Source: Tistrella mobilis
GTDB taxonomy: Bacteria; Pseudomonadota; Alphaproteobacteria; Tistrellales; Tistrellaceae
Assembly (NCBI RefSeq): GCF_041468085.1
Contig: NZ_CP121017.1
Location: 971,501-1,035,500, forward strand
Length of the DNA stretch: 64,000 nucleotides
Direction: 5' to 3'
Below are positions 1 through 8,544 of the stretch, one piece after another. The notes under the pieces were generated by a model, which was not told where the DNA came from, did no database searches, and was given only the letters and a program-made list of their open reading frames with translations. The first letter of the stretch is position 1, and every line of letters begins with the position of its first letter. The translations under genes were made by a program, and so were the position numbers.

Positions 1-1
1 A

Positions 2-409
2 GATGCTGCTTTGTATGACTCGCCGCAAAATATTGGACGCGCCTATTTACAAGGGGTTGCTGAGCTTCAGCGATACATAGGACATGAATACGGCTTTGAT
101 CAGAAATTTCAGAATATCGCGAACTTTACAAATGAATGGATATCACATGTCGATTATATACATGAGCAATTTGTCGAATCTACGGATAACGTGAACGGTA
201 TTCGTTCCAGGGATGTTCAATATGCTCTTGATGTTCTGGTTAACGGATTTTCCACCGGCGGTCTGCTGATGGAGATCGCGAAGGATATAGCTGGAGTCGT
301 CATATCGGGGAGTATATCCAAAGCTGCCCGATATCATGCAGCACAGTTGGAATATAAAGAAAAGGTTGAGGAATACATCGTGCTTGAGGTTGTGGGAAGG
401 CGTGGTTGA
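2..409 (+). CDS. C-terminal part of an unknown protein (cut by left edge)
   Basis: The reading frame is already open at the first bases (codons Asp-Ala-Ala precede a TTG at 11), so the gene probably begins outside the window and only its last ~135 residues are seen. The fragment is mixed helical, has no obvious membrane segment or catalytic motif, and ends in a short Lys/Glu-rich helix followed by a basic tail. Base composition is about 45-50% GC, far below the rest of the window, which suggests acquired DNA together with the next gene. I do not recognise the family and assign no function. Confidence 0.5.
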   Translation, partial: DAALYDSPQNIGRAYLQGVAELQRYIGHEYGFDQKFQNIANFTNEWISHVDYIHEQFVESTDNVNGIRSRDVQYALDVLVNGFSTGGLLMEIAKDIAGVVISGSISKAARYHAAQLEYKEKVEEYIVLEVVGRRG

Positions 410-431
410 TGGAGGGCTGCCATCGTTCAGA

Positions 432-456
432 GTCCGGAAGGCCTGACCTTCCGGGC
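432..456 (+). terminator. Hairpin after the left-edge gene
   Basis: CCGGAAGG (434-441) pairs with CCTTCCGG (447-454) around a five-base loop, 25 bases after the stop codon at 409, with the outer base pairs extending it to about 10 bp. A T-tract is missing, so it is a weak terminator candidate. The rest of 410-661 holds no convincing gene. Confidence 0.35.
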
Positions 457-661
457 TCCTTGCGGCACTCAGCTCATATCGTTCATCCGACGGTTGCCAG
501 GCAACATGATGTATGACGACGGTGGGAGACATGCCTGGCGCTTGGTGTCTCCGCGCCGGTCAGATAAGCATGAACGACACGGCAACAATGCCCGGTGATC
601 GTCGGTGACTGTTGTATCAATCAGGTAGCCACGGATTCCTACCTGGATATTCCAGAGTCTT

Positions 662-1444
662 CTACTTTGGTTTATCAATCATTTCCGAAGCAAGAGCAAT
701 AAAAAACGTCACAAAGAAAAACAGGGAGATTCCATAGAACGTATTCACTACGACTCCAAAAAAACTTCCGCCGATTTTCAGGGAGTCACCTGAAAATATG
801 GAGGCGATTGTCAAAGTTCCTTTAAGTGCATCAATGGGATCCTTGACGTCAGATTCATTTGAAAATAATCCCAGGACCGTGCCCGTATAGCTTACGACAC
901 TATAACTGACAGCCAATGTCAGAAGTTGGATGGCGGCCATGTCTGCGAAATGACTACGGGCAAGTCTTTTATGCTCATCTTCATCTATTTTTGAGAAATC
1001 CAGGCCCGTCTGGCGAATGATCCCAGATTTATTTATTTCAGAAAAGATCATATTGTAGCTTTGCGTGCGCATTAAATGGACATCATGCATGATCTGGAAG
1101 GTCATGATCCAGGCTCCGATGAAAACGCCCCAGAGCACAGGGGGATACACAAGCCACTGCGGATAGAAAACTTGAAGAATAATTAATGGGCATATTATCC
1201 CCGAGCTGCTTAATACAAAGCCGATAAATTTGAAGAGAAAGCTGGCCTGTAAGATGCCATCCGTGATGAGGAAGCGGTATGGGCGTCCGATGTAGGGAAA
1301 CGCACCTGGAATAGAAAGTAAAGCGTACGCGATGCCCCCAAGCGGGTGAGCATATCGCCTCATTAATACGGTTATGAACGTGACTGACACTCCAAGAAGA
1401 ATTTCCAGGAGCAACGGTGTAACTCCCCACAAATCGTCCAGCAT
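662..1444 (-). CDS. Hypothetical multi-pass membrane protein
   Basis: The 260-residue product has strongly hydrophobic stretches near residues 8-28, 38-50, 63-82, 85-115, 165-195 and 230-252, separated by a charged cytoplasmic-looking segment around 120-165 (Asp/Glu/Lys/Arg rich). This predicts an inner-membrane protein with about six helices. No transporter, kinase or phosphatase signature is visible and I do not recognise the family. GC content is near 45% and codon use is unlike the neighbouring core genes. An AT-rich stretch (1445-1530) lies directly upstream and could hold its promoter. The low GC and the lack of family resemblance suggest horizontal transfer. Confidence 0.6.
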   Translation of the reverse strand: MLDDLWGVTPLLLEILLGVSVTFITVLMRRYAHPLGGIAYALLSIPGAFPYIGRPYRFLITDGILQASFLFKFIGFVLSSSGIICPLIILQVFYPQWLVYPPVLWGVFIGAWIMTFQIMHDVHLMRTQSYNMIFSEINKSGIIRQTGLDFSKIDEDEHKRLARSHFADMAAIQLLTLAVSYSVVSYTGTVLGLFSNESDVKDPIDALKGTLTIASIFSGDSLKIGGSFFGVVVNTFYGISLFFFVTFFIALASEMIDKPK

Positions 1445-1606
1445 GGTCTTCCCCCAGAAGGTTTAAGAAACAAAAAGTAGTATAATTTGTAAAAACAAAA
1501 TCAAAAGTTGATAAATAGCTCGTTGCATTTTACAGCAGCCGGGCTGTTGCCCGTTGCGGGAAGGGCCGTCGCGCTTCCGCACGAAAAAAATGGAAATGGG
1601 CCCTGA

Positions 1607-3073
1607 TCAGCCGGTTGCCCGCCCGACCTCCCGCGCCGCCCGCCCCAGCCTTTCCAGCCCCGGATCGATGCGGCGTTCCGAGATGTAGGAGATGCCGAGG
1701 CGGATGAAGCGGCCGGCCTGGGCTTCGGGCATGAAAGGGTCGCCGGATTCGATCAGCACGCCCAGATCGGCGGCGCGGTCGGCCAGCGCGCGGCCGTCGA
1801 TGTCGGGCGGGCATTCGAGCCAGAGGCAGGAGCCGCCGGTGGCGGGGGAGCGGCGGAAGCCGGGGAGGTGGCGGTCGCAGCCGTCGGCCATCCGGCGCCA
1901 GCGGGCCTCGTGGGCGGTGCGCAGCGAGCGGAGCAGGGCGGTGTAGTGGCCCTCCGCCAGGAAGATGCCGGCGGTGCGCTGGTTGTTGAGCGGCGTGGAG
2001 CGGTGCATCAGCCGGCGCAGCCACAGCGCCTCGCGGATCAGGGCGGCATCGGCGACCATGAAGCCGATCCGCACCCCCGGCGCGAGCACCTTGGACATGG
2101 TGCCGAGATAGACCACCCGGCCGTCGGTATCGCGGGATTTGAGCGTGCCCGCCTCTCCCGATCCTGAGAGTTCGCCTTCGAAATCATCCTCGATCAGGAT
2201 CGTGCCATGGGCGCGGGCGGTAGCGTAGATCCGGTCGCGGCGGCGCTCGCTCATCGAGACCATGGTCGGGCATTGATGGGCGGGGGTGAGCACCGCGAGG
2301 TCGAGCGGGCCGGCACCTGAGAGATCGGCGCCTTCGGCATCGACCGGGAGGTCGACGATCTCCGCCTGTTCGGCCGCGAAGATGTTGCGGCCGTCGGGAT
2401 AGCCCGGCACCTCGATCCCCACCCGGGTGCCGCGGCGGGCGAGCAGGCGGGCGAGCAGATAGATGCCCTGCTGGGTGCCCAGCGTCACCAGGATCTGGTC
2501 CTCGCGCACGAAGATGCCGCGCTGGGGCAGGATCTGGGTGCGGATCTGCTCGATCAGCAGCGGGTCGTCTTCAACCGCGCGATCGGCCGTCCACCAGTCG
2601 ATGGCGGCCCGGCCCAGCGCATCGCGCGAGCAGGTGCGCCAGGTGTTGATCGGGAACAGGTTCGGGTCGACCTGGCCGTAGATGAAGGGATAGTCGAAAT
2701 CCTGCCAGTTCGACGGCTTGACGATGTGGCGGAGTGTCGACGGCGCCTGTTTCAGCCGGCCCTGCCAGTTGATCGCGCCGCCGCGCAGCGGCGCCTGCGC
2801 CTCCGTCCGGATCTGCCCGGCATCCGCCGGCAGACCGCGGCCGACGAAATAGCCCTGGCGGGGCAGGGCGTCGAGATAGCCGCGGGCGACCAGTTCCTCG
2901 TAGACGGCGGTGACCGTGTTGCGGGCGATGCCGAGCTGTTCGGCCAGCCGGCGCGAGGGCAGCAGCTTCTGCCCCGGGGTCATCTGCCCGGCATGAATGG
3001 CCGCGATGATCGAGCGGCGCAACTGCGACTGGATCGATTCGTCGCTCTGCCGTTCGAGGACGGATATCGACAT
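1607..3073 (-). CDS. tauR: MocR/PdxR-family regulator, TauR-like
   Basis: The 488-residue product is a chimera of a GntR-type winged helix (residues about 10-80, with LAEQLGIARNTVTAVYEEL) and a fold-type-I aminotransferase domain. PLP would bind Lys328 in the TMSKVLAPG motif, and an upstream DDFEGE motif supplies the usual Asp. I chose the ATG at 3073 (MSISVLERQ) because the open frame further upstream reads as non-protein sequence antisense to tpa. MocR proteins regulate adjacent PLP or amine genes. Divergent pairing with a taurine:pyruvate aminotransferase gene matches the TauR-Tpa arrangement known in Rhodobacter, so it is probably a taurine-responsive activator of tpa. The name rests on context and domain type. 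Confidence 0.78.
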   Translation of the reverse strand: MSISVLERQSDESIQSQLRRSIIAAIHAGQMTPGQKLLPSRRLAEQLGIARNTVTAVYEELVARGYLDALPRQGYFVGRGLPADAGQIRTEAQAPLRGGAINWQGRLKQAPSTLRHIVKPSNWQDFDYPFIYGQVDPNLFPINTWRTCSRDALGRAAIDWWTADRAVEDDPLLIEQIRTQILPQRGIFVREDQILVTLGTQQGIYLLARLLARRGTRVGIEVPGYPDGRNIFAAEQAEIVDLPVDAEGADLSGAGPLDLAVLTPAHQCPTMVSMSERRRDRIYATARAHGTILIEDDFEGELSGSGEAGTLKSRDTDGRVVYLGTMSKVLAPGVRIGFMVADAALIREALWLRRLMHRSTPLNNQRTAGIFLAEGHYTALLRSLRTAHEARWRRMADGCDRHLPGFRRSPATGGSCLWLECPPDIDGRALADRAADLGVLIESGDPFMPEAQAGRFIRLGISYISERRIDPGLERLGRAAREVGRATG

Positions 3074-3272
3074 GCGGAGGCCTTCCTGGGAGGTCGTTCC
3101 GCCCCAGTATTGCACGAAAACGGGACAGGAAAGCGAGCGGTCCGGAATCCGGCCGGACGGGGGCGTGCGGGCCTTGCGGCCGCGGGGAACAGTGGAGGGC
3201 CGTGGTTCCATCGAATGGCCGGCGCTGGACCTGTCGCGGCCACGCGAAACGGCGTAGCTCAGGGGACGATCA

Positions 3273-3294
3273 CGGGCCTGTTGCCACAGGCCCG
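3273..3294 (+). promoter_or_regulatory. Perfect hairpin in the tpa leader
   Basis: CGGGCCTGT (3273-3281) and ACAGGCCCG (3286-3294) form a 9-bp stem with a TGCC loop. It ends 8 bases before the GGAG ribosome-binding sequence (3302-3305) of tpa (ATG 3315). There is no T-tract, so it is more likely an mRNA-stabilising or regulatory element than a terminator. It could also be an operator on the DNA level. Confidence 0.4.
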
Positions 3295-3314
3295 ACCGAA
3301 CCGGAGCCGTCACG

Positions 3315-4685
3315 ATGTCTGAAAACGACCTGTCCCATATCGTCGAAGCCGATCGCGCCCATGTCTGGCACCATCTTGTGCAACATCGGGTCTTCGATGC
3401 CCGCGACCCGCGGATCATCGTCGAGGGCAAGGGCATGTCGGTCTGGGACCAGAACGGCCGCCAGTTCCTGGATGCGCTGTCGGGTGGCGTGTGGACGGTG
3501 AATGTCGGCTACGGCCGCGAGAGCATCGCCAATGCGGTGCGCGACCAGCTGATGAAGATCAACTATTTCGCCGGTTCCGCGGGCTCGATCCCGGGCGCGC
3601 GCTTCGCCGAGCGGCTGATCTCGAAGATGCCGGGCATGAGCCGGGTCTATTACTGCAATTCGGGCAGCGAGGCGAACGAGAAGGCGTTCAAGATGGTGCG
3701 CCAGATCGCGGCCCGGCGCTATGGCGGCAAGAAGCACAAGATCCTGTTCCGCGAGCGCGACTATCACGGCACCACCATCACGGCGCTGTCCGCCTGCGGC
3801 CAGCCCCAGCGCGCCGAACAGTACGGGCCGTTCACCCCCGGCTTCGTCGAGGTGCCGCACTGCCTGGAATATCGCAAGCAGTGGGATGTGGAGAATTACG
3901 GCGAGCGCGCGGCCGATGCGATCGAAGAGGTGATCCTGCGCGAAGGCCCCGACACCGTCGGCGCCATCTGCCTGGAGCCGATCACCGCCGGCGGCGGCGT
4001 GATCACCCCGCCCGAGGGCTATTGGCAGCGGGTGCAGGAGATCTGCCGGAAGTATGACGTGCTGCTGCATATCGACGAGGTGGTCTGCGGTGTCGGCCGG
4101 ACCGGCAAATGGTTCGGCTATCAGAATTACGGCGTCGAACCCGACATGGTGACCATGGCCAAGGGCGTCGCCTCGGGCTATGCCGCGATCGCCTGCCTGG
4201 TGACGACCGAGGCGGTGTTCGACATGTTCCGCGAGGATGCCGCCGACCCGCTGTCCTATTTCCGCGACATCTCCACCTTCGGCGGCTGCACCGCGGGCCC
4301 CGCGGCGGCGCTGGAGAACATGCGGATCATCGAGGACGAGGGCCTGCTGGAGAACACCCGGGTCATGGGCGCGCGGCTGATGGAGGGCCTGCAGGCGCTG
4401 AAGGACAAGCACGCCATGGTGGGCGATGTCCGCGGCGCCGGCCTGTTCGCCGGTGCCGAACTGGTCGCCGATCGCGAGACCCGCGAGCCGCTGGCGGAAG
4501 CCCGCGTCCAGGCGGTGATCGCGGCCTGTGATGCCGAAGGCGTGCTGGTCGGCATGACCAACCGCTCGCTGCCCGGCTTCAACAACACCCTGTGCTTCAG
4601 CCCGGCGCTGATCGCGACCGCCGACGACATCGACCACATCCTGGCGACGGTCGACGGCGCGCTGACCAAAGTGGCTGCCGCCTGA
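3315..4685 (+). CDS. tpa: Taurine--pyruvate aminotransferase
   Basis: This class-III PLP aminotransferase (456 aa, usual length) is expected to transfer the amino group of taurine to pyruvate, giving sulfoacetaldehyde and alanine in the cytoplasm. Visible class-III features are the NSGSEANEKAFK phosphate-binding region (about residue 115), the DYHGTT segment, the HIDEVVCGVGRTGK Asp-containing motif and the Schiff-base Lys283 in MAKGVASGY. The N-terminus (IVEADRAHVWHHL, then ALSGGVWTVNVGYG) closely resembles the Tpa branch rather than generic omega-aminotransferases. It is divergent from the TauR-like gene and followed by a strong terminator, so it is monocistronic. No sulfoacetaldehyde acetyltransferase or taurine transporter lies in the window. 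A beta-alanine or other omega-amino acid:pyruvate aminotransferase is the alternative. Confidence 0.85.
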   Translation: MSENDLSHIVEADRAHVWHHLVQHRVFDARDPRIIVEGKGMSVWDQNGRQFLDALSGGVWTVNVGYGRESIANAVRDQLMKINYFAGSAGSIPGARFAERLISKMPGMSRVYYCNSGSEANEKAFKMVRQIAARRYGGKKHKILFRERDYHGTTITALSACGQPQRAEQYGPFTPGFVEVPHCLEYRKQWDVENYGERAADAIEEVILREGPDTVGAICLEPITAGGGVITPPEGYWQRVQEICRKYDVLLHIDEVVCGVGRTGKWFGYQNYGVEPDMVTMAKGVASGYAAIACLVTTEAVFDMFREDAADPLSYFRDISTFGGCTAGPAAALENMRIIEDEGLLENTRVMGARLMEGLQALKDKHAMVGDVRGAGLFAGAELVADRETREPLAEARVQAVIAACDAEGVLVGMTNRSLPGFNNTLCFSPALIATADDIDHILATVDGALTKVAAA

Positions 4686-4709
4686 TCGGAGGCCGGCTGA
4701 CGGACCGAA

Positions 4710-4739
4710 GGGGGACGCCTGCGGGCGTCCCCCTTTTTT
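4710..4739 (+). terminator. Rho-independent terminator of tpa
   Basis: A perfect 10-bp stem GGGGGACGCC/GGCGTCCCCC with a four-base loop is followed by six T residues, 24 bases after the tpa stop codon. Confidence 0.93.
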
Positions 4740-4758
4740 CGTGCGGAGACGCGCGACC

Positions 4759-7700
4759 CTAGCCCGCGACCACCTCCACCCCCGACCGCCCGGCACCCCG
4801 GGGGATGACGCGGATCTGGACCGGGATGCGGTCCTTCAACGCCTCGACATGGCTGATCACCGCGACCCGGCGGCCGGTGGCCTGCAGGCGTTCGAGCATC
4901 GAGATCGCCATGGCCAGCGCCTCGGGGTCGAGCGCGCCGAAACCCTCGTCGATGAACAGGCTTTCGATGGCGAGCCCGCGGCCGGCGGAAATGTCGGCGA
5001 GGCCCAGGGCCAGCGCCAGGCTGACCAGAAAGCGCTCGCCGCCCGAGAGGTTGTGCACCGCGCGCGCCTCGTCGGCCATGTCGTGGTCGACCACCTCCAG
5101 CGCCATTTCGGCGCCCTCCATGCGGCGCAGCGCATAGCGCGGGTGCAACTCGCCCAGATGGCGGTTGGCACCGGCGACCAGCCGGTCGAGGGTGAGCGAC
5201 TGGGCGAAGCGGCGGAATTTCGTGCCGTCGGCGGCGCCGATCAGCTCGTTCAGCTGCGCCCAGACCTCTGCCGCGGCCCGGGCCTCGGCCAGCGCCGCGG
5301 TGAGCCGGCCGGCGGCGGCGCGGCGGGTGTCGTCGTCGGCGAGCACCTGTTCGGCCCGGCGGCAGGCGGTCTCGGCTGCGGTGCAGGCCTCCACCGCCTC
5401 GGCACGGGCGGCCTCCGCCACCGCGCGCAGGCCGGTATCGGCCCCCGAGGCGATGGTGTCGGGATCGGCGAGATGGCGGTCCAGATCCTCCTGCCGGGCC
5501 CGCAACGTGGCCTCGGCCTCGGCCACGCTGCGGGCGAGCGCGTCGAGGCGGCGGGCCTCGGCATCGAGCGCCGGGGCGCCGGCTGCGATCACCCGGCGCA
5601 GGCTGTCGGGATCCATGTCGAGCGCTGCGCGGGCGGCGTCGAGCGCGGCATCGGCGGCGGTGGATGCGTCCGCGGCGGCAGCCACCGCCGCCTCTGCCTG
5701 ATCGCGGGCTTCGAGCGCCCGGGCATGGGCGGCCGCGGCCTCGGTGACGCGGGTGAGGGCGGTATCGAGCGCCGTGCGGGCGGCATTGCGGGCGGCCTCG
5801 GCCTCGGCCTCGACCATGGCCACGGACCGGCCGTCGAGCAGGGCGGCACGGGCAGCCTGCAAGGCCGCATGGGTGCGGGTGCGTTCCTCGGCGAGCGCCA
5901 CGGCGCGGCCGGCGGCCTCGGCGGCGGCTTCGGCATGGGCCCGGGCCGCGGCATGATCGGGGGCAAGGCGGGTCCGCTCGGCGCGGGCGGCCTCGGCCTC
6001 GGCCCGCGCCTCGGCCAGGTCTGCGGCGTGGCGGCGGATCAGGGCGGCGAAGCCCGCGGCATCGGCGGCCAGATGCTCCCGCCAGTCGGGCCGGGCGGTG
6101 CCGAGCAGGACGGCCAGCCGCTCGTCCAGCCGGCCGATGCGGGCCTCGACATCGGCGCGGCGCTGTTCGCTGCGGGCGATCGCGGCCCCGGCTTCGGCCC
6201 GGCGCGCGGCCAGGGTGGTGAGTGTTTCGGCGGCCGCATCGCGATCGCGGGTGGCGGCGGTATGGTCGCGGCGAAGGCCGGTCGCCCGGGTGGCGGCGGC
6301 GTCGATCGCGGTGATCCGGGCCTCTGCCGCCTCGATCGCATCGGCGACCGCCTCGCGCCAGCCGGCGAGACGGGCGGCCGGCGGCCGATGGTCGGTCGTT
6401 CCGTGAGCGGCTTCAGCGGCGGGCAGCGGCGGCAGGGCATCCAGGCCCGCCTCAGCCGCGGCGTCGGCCAGCCGGATGAGCAGGGCCTCGTGGTCGGCGG
6501 TCGCAGCGGCAAGGGTTTCCGCCGAGGTGTCCCCGGCGGTGGCGGCATCGGCGGCGCGGCGGGTTTCGGCGTGCGCACGCTCTTCCGCCCGGGCGAGGGC
6601 GGTGGTGAGGGCGGCGAGTTCGGCCCTGAGTGCGGCCACACGGGCGCGGTCGGCGTCGAGCCGTCGGGCGAGCAGATCGTCGATCGCCCGGGTCGGATGA
6701 TCGGTCGATCCGCAGACCGGGCAGGGCGCGCCCGGGATCAGCAGGGCGCGCAGCCGGCCGGCATGGTCTTCGGCCGCGGCTGCGGACAGATCGGCGGCCC
6801 GGCCGGCCTCGTCGAGCCGGGCTTCGACCACGGGCAGGGCAGTGCGGTGGCGGTCGGCCTCGGCGGTTGCGGCCGCAGCGGCCTGTGTTGCGTCTTCGGC
6901 CGTGGCGGCATGGGCGTCGCGGGCGCGGGCGGCCTCGAACGCCGCGACCATCACTTCCGAGAGGTCGTCGAGATGATGATCGATCTGAATCAGCCGGTCG
7001 CGGCGGCGGCGCAGCGTGCGTGCCTCGGCCTGGTCGGCCGCGGCTTCGGCGGCGGCGATCGCCTGGTCGAGTTCGGCCATGCGGGTGGCGGCGGCATCGC
7101 GGGCGGCGGCAAGGCGCCCGGCCTCGGCCGCATCGGCGCGATCACGGGCCTGAAGATCGTCGAGCCCGGCGGTCAGCCGGCGCATCTCGTCATCGAGGGG
7201 CGCACGCTCCAGGATGGTTTCGGCCGCGGCCTCCGGATCGGAGACCGGTGGGGCTGTGGCCTCCAGCGCGGCCAGCCGGGTACGGGCTGCGGTTTCGCGG
7301 GCCTGGGCCTCGGCGATGGCGGCGGCCAGCCGGTCGGAGGCTGCCTGATGGGCGGCGGCGGCGTCTGCGGCCGCTTCGGCGTCACGGCGGGCCTGGCCGA
7401 GCGCCCGTGCCGCCGTGTCGAGCTGGTCGTCCAGCCGCCGCGCCTCGGCCAGATGCGGGGCGCGGGCGGCGTCTTCGTCCCGGCCGCGGCCGACGGCCTC
7501 TTCCGCCGCCGCCCGGGCAGCGAGGGCCGTCTGATGGTCGGCCTCGGCCTTGACGAGGGCGTCGGTCGCCGCGCTCAGCCGGTCGCGGGTCCCGGCCAGC
7601 CGGGCCGTTGCGGCATCCGCCGCAGCCAGCTCGGCCCGTGCCGCCAGGGCGGCGCGGTTGCGGGCCAGACGGTCACGGTCGGGGGCGGCGGCGGCGTCGG

Positions 7701-8544
7701 CGCCGCGGGCAGCCTCCAGGGCCTCGGCCGCGGCGGCACGGGCGGCCTCCAGCGCCAGGCGGCGATCGACCCGCCGCAGGGTCTCGGCGGCGACCTCCTG
7801 CCGCGCACGGGCGGTGGCGAGGGCCTGACGCGCCGCCTCTGCGGTGGCCTCGGCCTCGGCCCGGGCGGTCTCGTCGAGCGGCTGATGCTCGCCCAGCTGA
7901 AGGCGGATGCGGTCGATCTCGGCCTGGGCAGCCTTGTTGCGCTCGAAGGCGGCGATGGAGATGCGGCTGTAAATATTTGTGCCGGTTATCTTTTCCAGAA
8001 CGTCCGCGCGCTCTTTCCCCGTGGCGCGCAGGAAGGCGTCGAAGTCGCCCTGGGCGAGCAGCACCGACCGGCGGAACTGGTCGAAGTCGAGCCCGATCCG
8101 GGCCGCGATCTCGATGCCGGCCTCACGCTTGCTATTGGCCACGACCTGATCTGCGTCCAGATCGATGAGCACCCGCTTTGCCGCCTGCAGCGTGCCGGTG
8201 GCCTTGCCGTGGGCGCGGCGCACGCTCCAGCCGGCCCGGTAGCGACGACCGTCGCGGCCGACGAAATCAACCTCGGCCTCGGCCTCGCCAGCGCCGTGGC
8301 TCAACACCCGACGGCCGTCATGGAGCCCCACCTCCATCGGTTGATCCTTGCTCGCGGCGGGGCTCCTGGGCAAGGCATCGTAGAGCGCCAGGCAGACGGC
8401 ATCGAGCAGGGTGGACTTGCCGGCCCCGGTCGGGCCGGTGATCGCGAGGATGCCGGCATGGGCGAGCGGCGGCGCCTCGAAATCGACGGTGAAATCGTCC
8501 TGAAGGCTGGCGAGGTTGCGGCCGCGGATCCGGAGCAGGCGCAT
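4759..8544 (-). CDS. sbcC: Exonuclease SbcC (Rad50-like ATPase)
   Basis: The 1261-residue protein is the SMC-like subunit of the SbcCD nuclease that cleaves DNA hairpins and protein-blocked ends. It has an N-terminal Walker A (GPTGAGKST, about residue 37), very long Ala/Glu/Arg-rich coiled coils, a central CxxC zinc hook (CPVCGS, about residues 607-611), and a C-terminal ABC signature (LSGGERFLVSLALALGLAD) followed by Walker B (LFIDEGFGALD). Length is slightly above E. coli SbcC. Its ATG shares one base with the stop of sbcD, so the two are translationally coupled. The very high GC3 of the coiled-coil region creates long antisense open frames that are not genes. Confidence 0.96.
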   Translation of the reverse strand: MRLLRIRGRNLASLQDDFTVDFEAPPLAHAGILAITGPTGAGKSTLLDAVCLALYDALPRSPAASKDQPMEVGLHDGRRVLSHGAGEAEAEVDFVGRDGRRYRAGWSVRRAHGKATGTLQAAKRVLIDLDADQVVANSKREAGIEIAARIGLDFDQFRRSVLLAQGDFDAFLRATGKERADVLEKITGTNIYSRISIAAFERNKAAQAEIDRIRLQLGEHQPLDETARAEAEATAEAARQALATARARQEVAAETLRRVDRRLALEAARAAAAEALEAARGADAAAAPDRDRLARNRAALAARAELAAADAATARLAGTRDRLSAATDALVKAEADHQTALAARAAAEEAVGRGRDEDAARAPHLAEARRLDDQLDTAARALGQARRDAEAAADAAAAHQAASDRLAAAIAEAQARETAARTRLAALEATAPPVSDPEAAAETILERAPLDDEMRRLTAGLDDLQARDRADAAEAGRLAAARDAAATRMAELDQAIAAAEAAADQAEARTLRRRRDRLIQIDHHLDDLSEVMVAAFEAARARDAHAATAEDATQAAAAATAEADRHRTALPVVEARLDEAGRAADLSAAAAEDHAGRLRALLIPGAPCPVCGSTDHPTRAIDDLLARRLDADRARVAALRAELAALTTALARAEERAHAETRRAADAATAGDTSAETLAAATADHEALLIRLADAAAEAGLDALPPLPAAEAAHGTTDHRPPAARLAGWREAVADAIEAAEARITAIDAAATRATGLRRDHTAATRDRDAAAETLTTLAARRAEAGAAIARSEQRRADVEARIGRLDERLAVLLGTARPDWREHLAADAAGFAALIRRHAADLAEARAEAEAARAERTRLAPDHAAARAHAEAAAEAAGRAVALAEERTRTHAALQAARAALLDGRSVAMVEAEAEAARNAARTALDTALTRVTEAAAAHARALEARDQAEAAVAAAADASTAADAALDAARAALDMDPDSLRRVIAAGAPALDAEARRLDALARSVAEAEATLRARQEDLDRHLADPDTIASGADTGLRAVAEAARAEAVEACTAAETACRRAEQVLADDDTRRAAAGRLTAALAEARAAAEVWAQLNELIGAADGTKFRRFAQSLTLDRLVAGANRHLGELHPRYALRRMEGAEMALEVVDHDMADEARAVHNLSGGERFLVSLALALGLADISAGRGLAIESLFIDEGFGALDPEALAMAISMLERLQATGRRVAVISHVEALKDRIPVQIRVIPRGAGRSGVEVVAG

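Noticed and set aside
3140-3158. Inverted repeat GTCCGG/CCGGAC between tauR and tpa
   Set aside because: Six-base GC arms are expected by chance in this composition; it does not match the known TauR direct repeat.
3249-3300. tRNA-like GGCGTAGCTCAG
   Set aside because: Only a D-arm-like start; no T-arm GTTCGAATC or acceptor stem follows, and the bases form the tpa leader hairpin instead.
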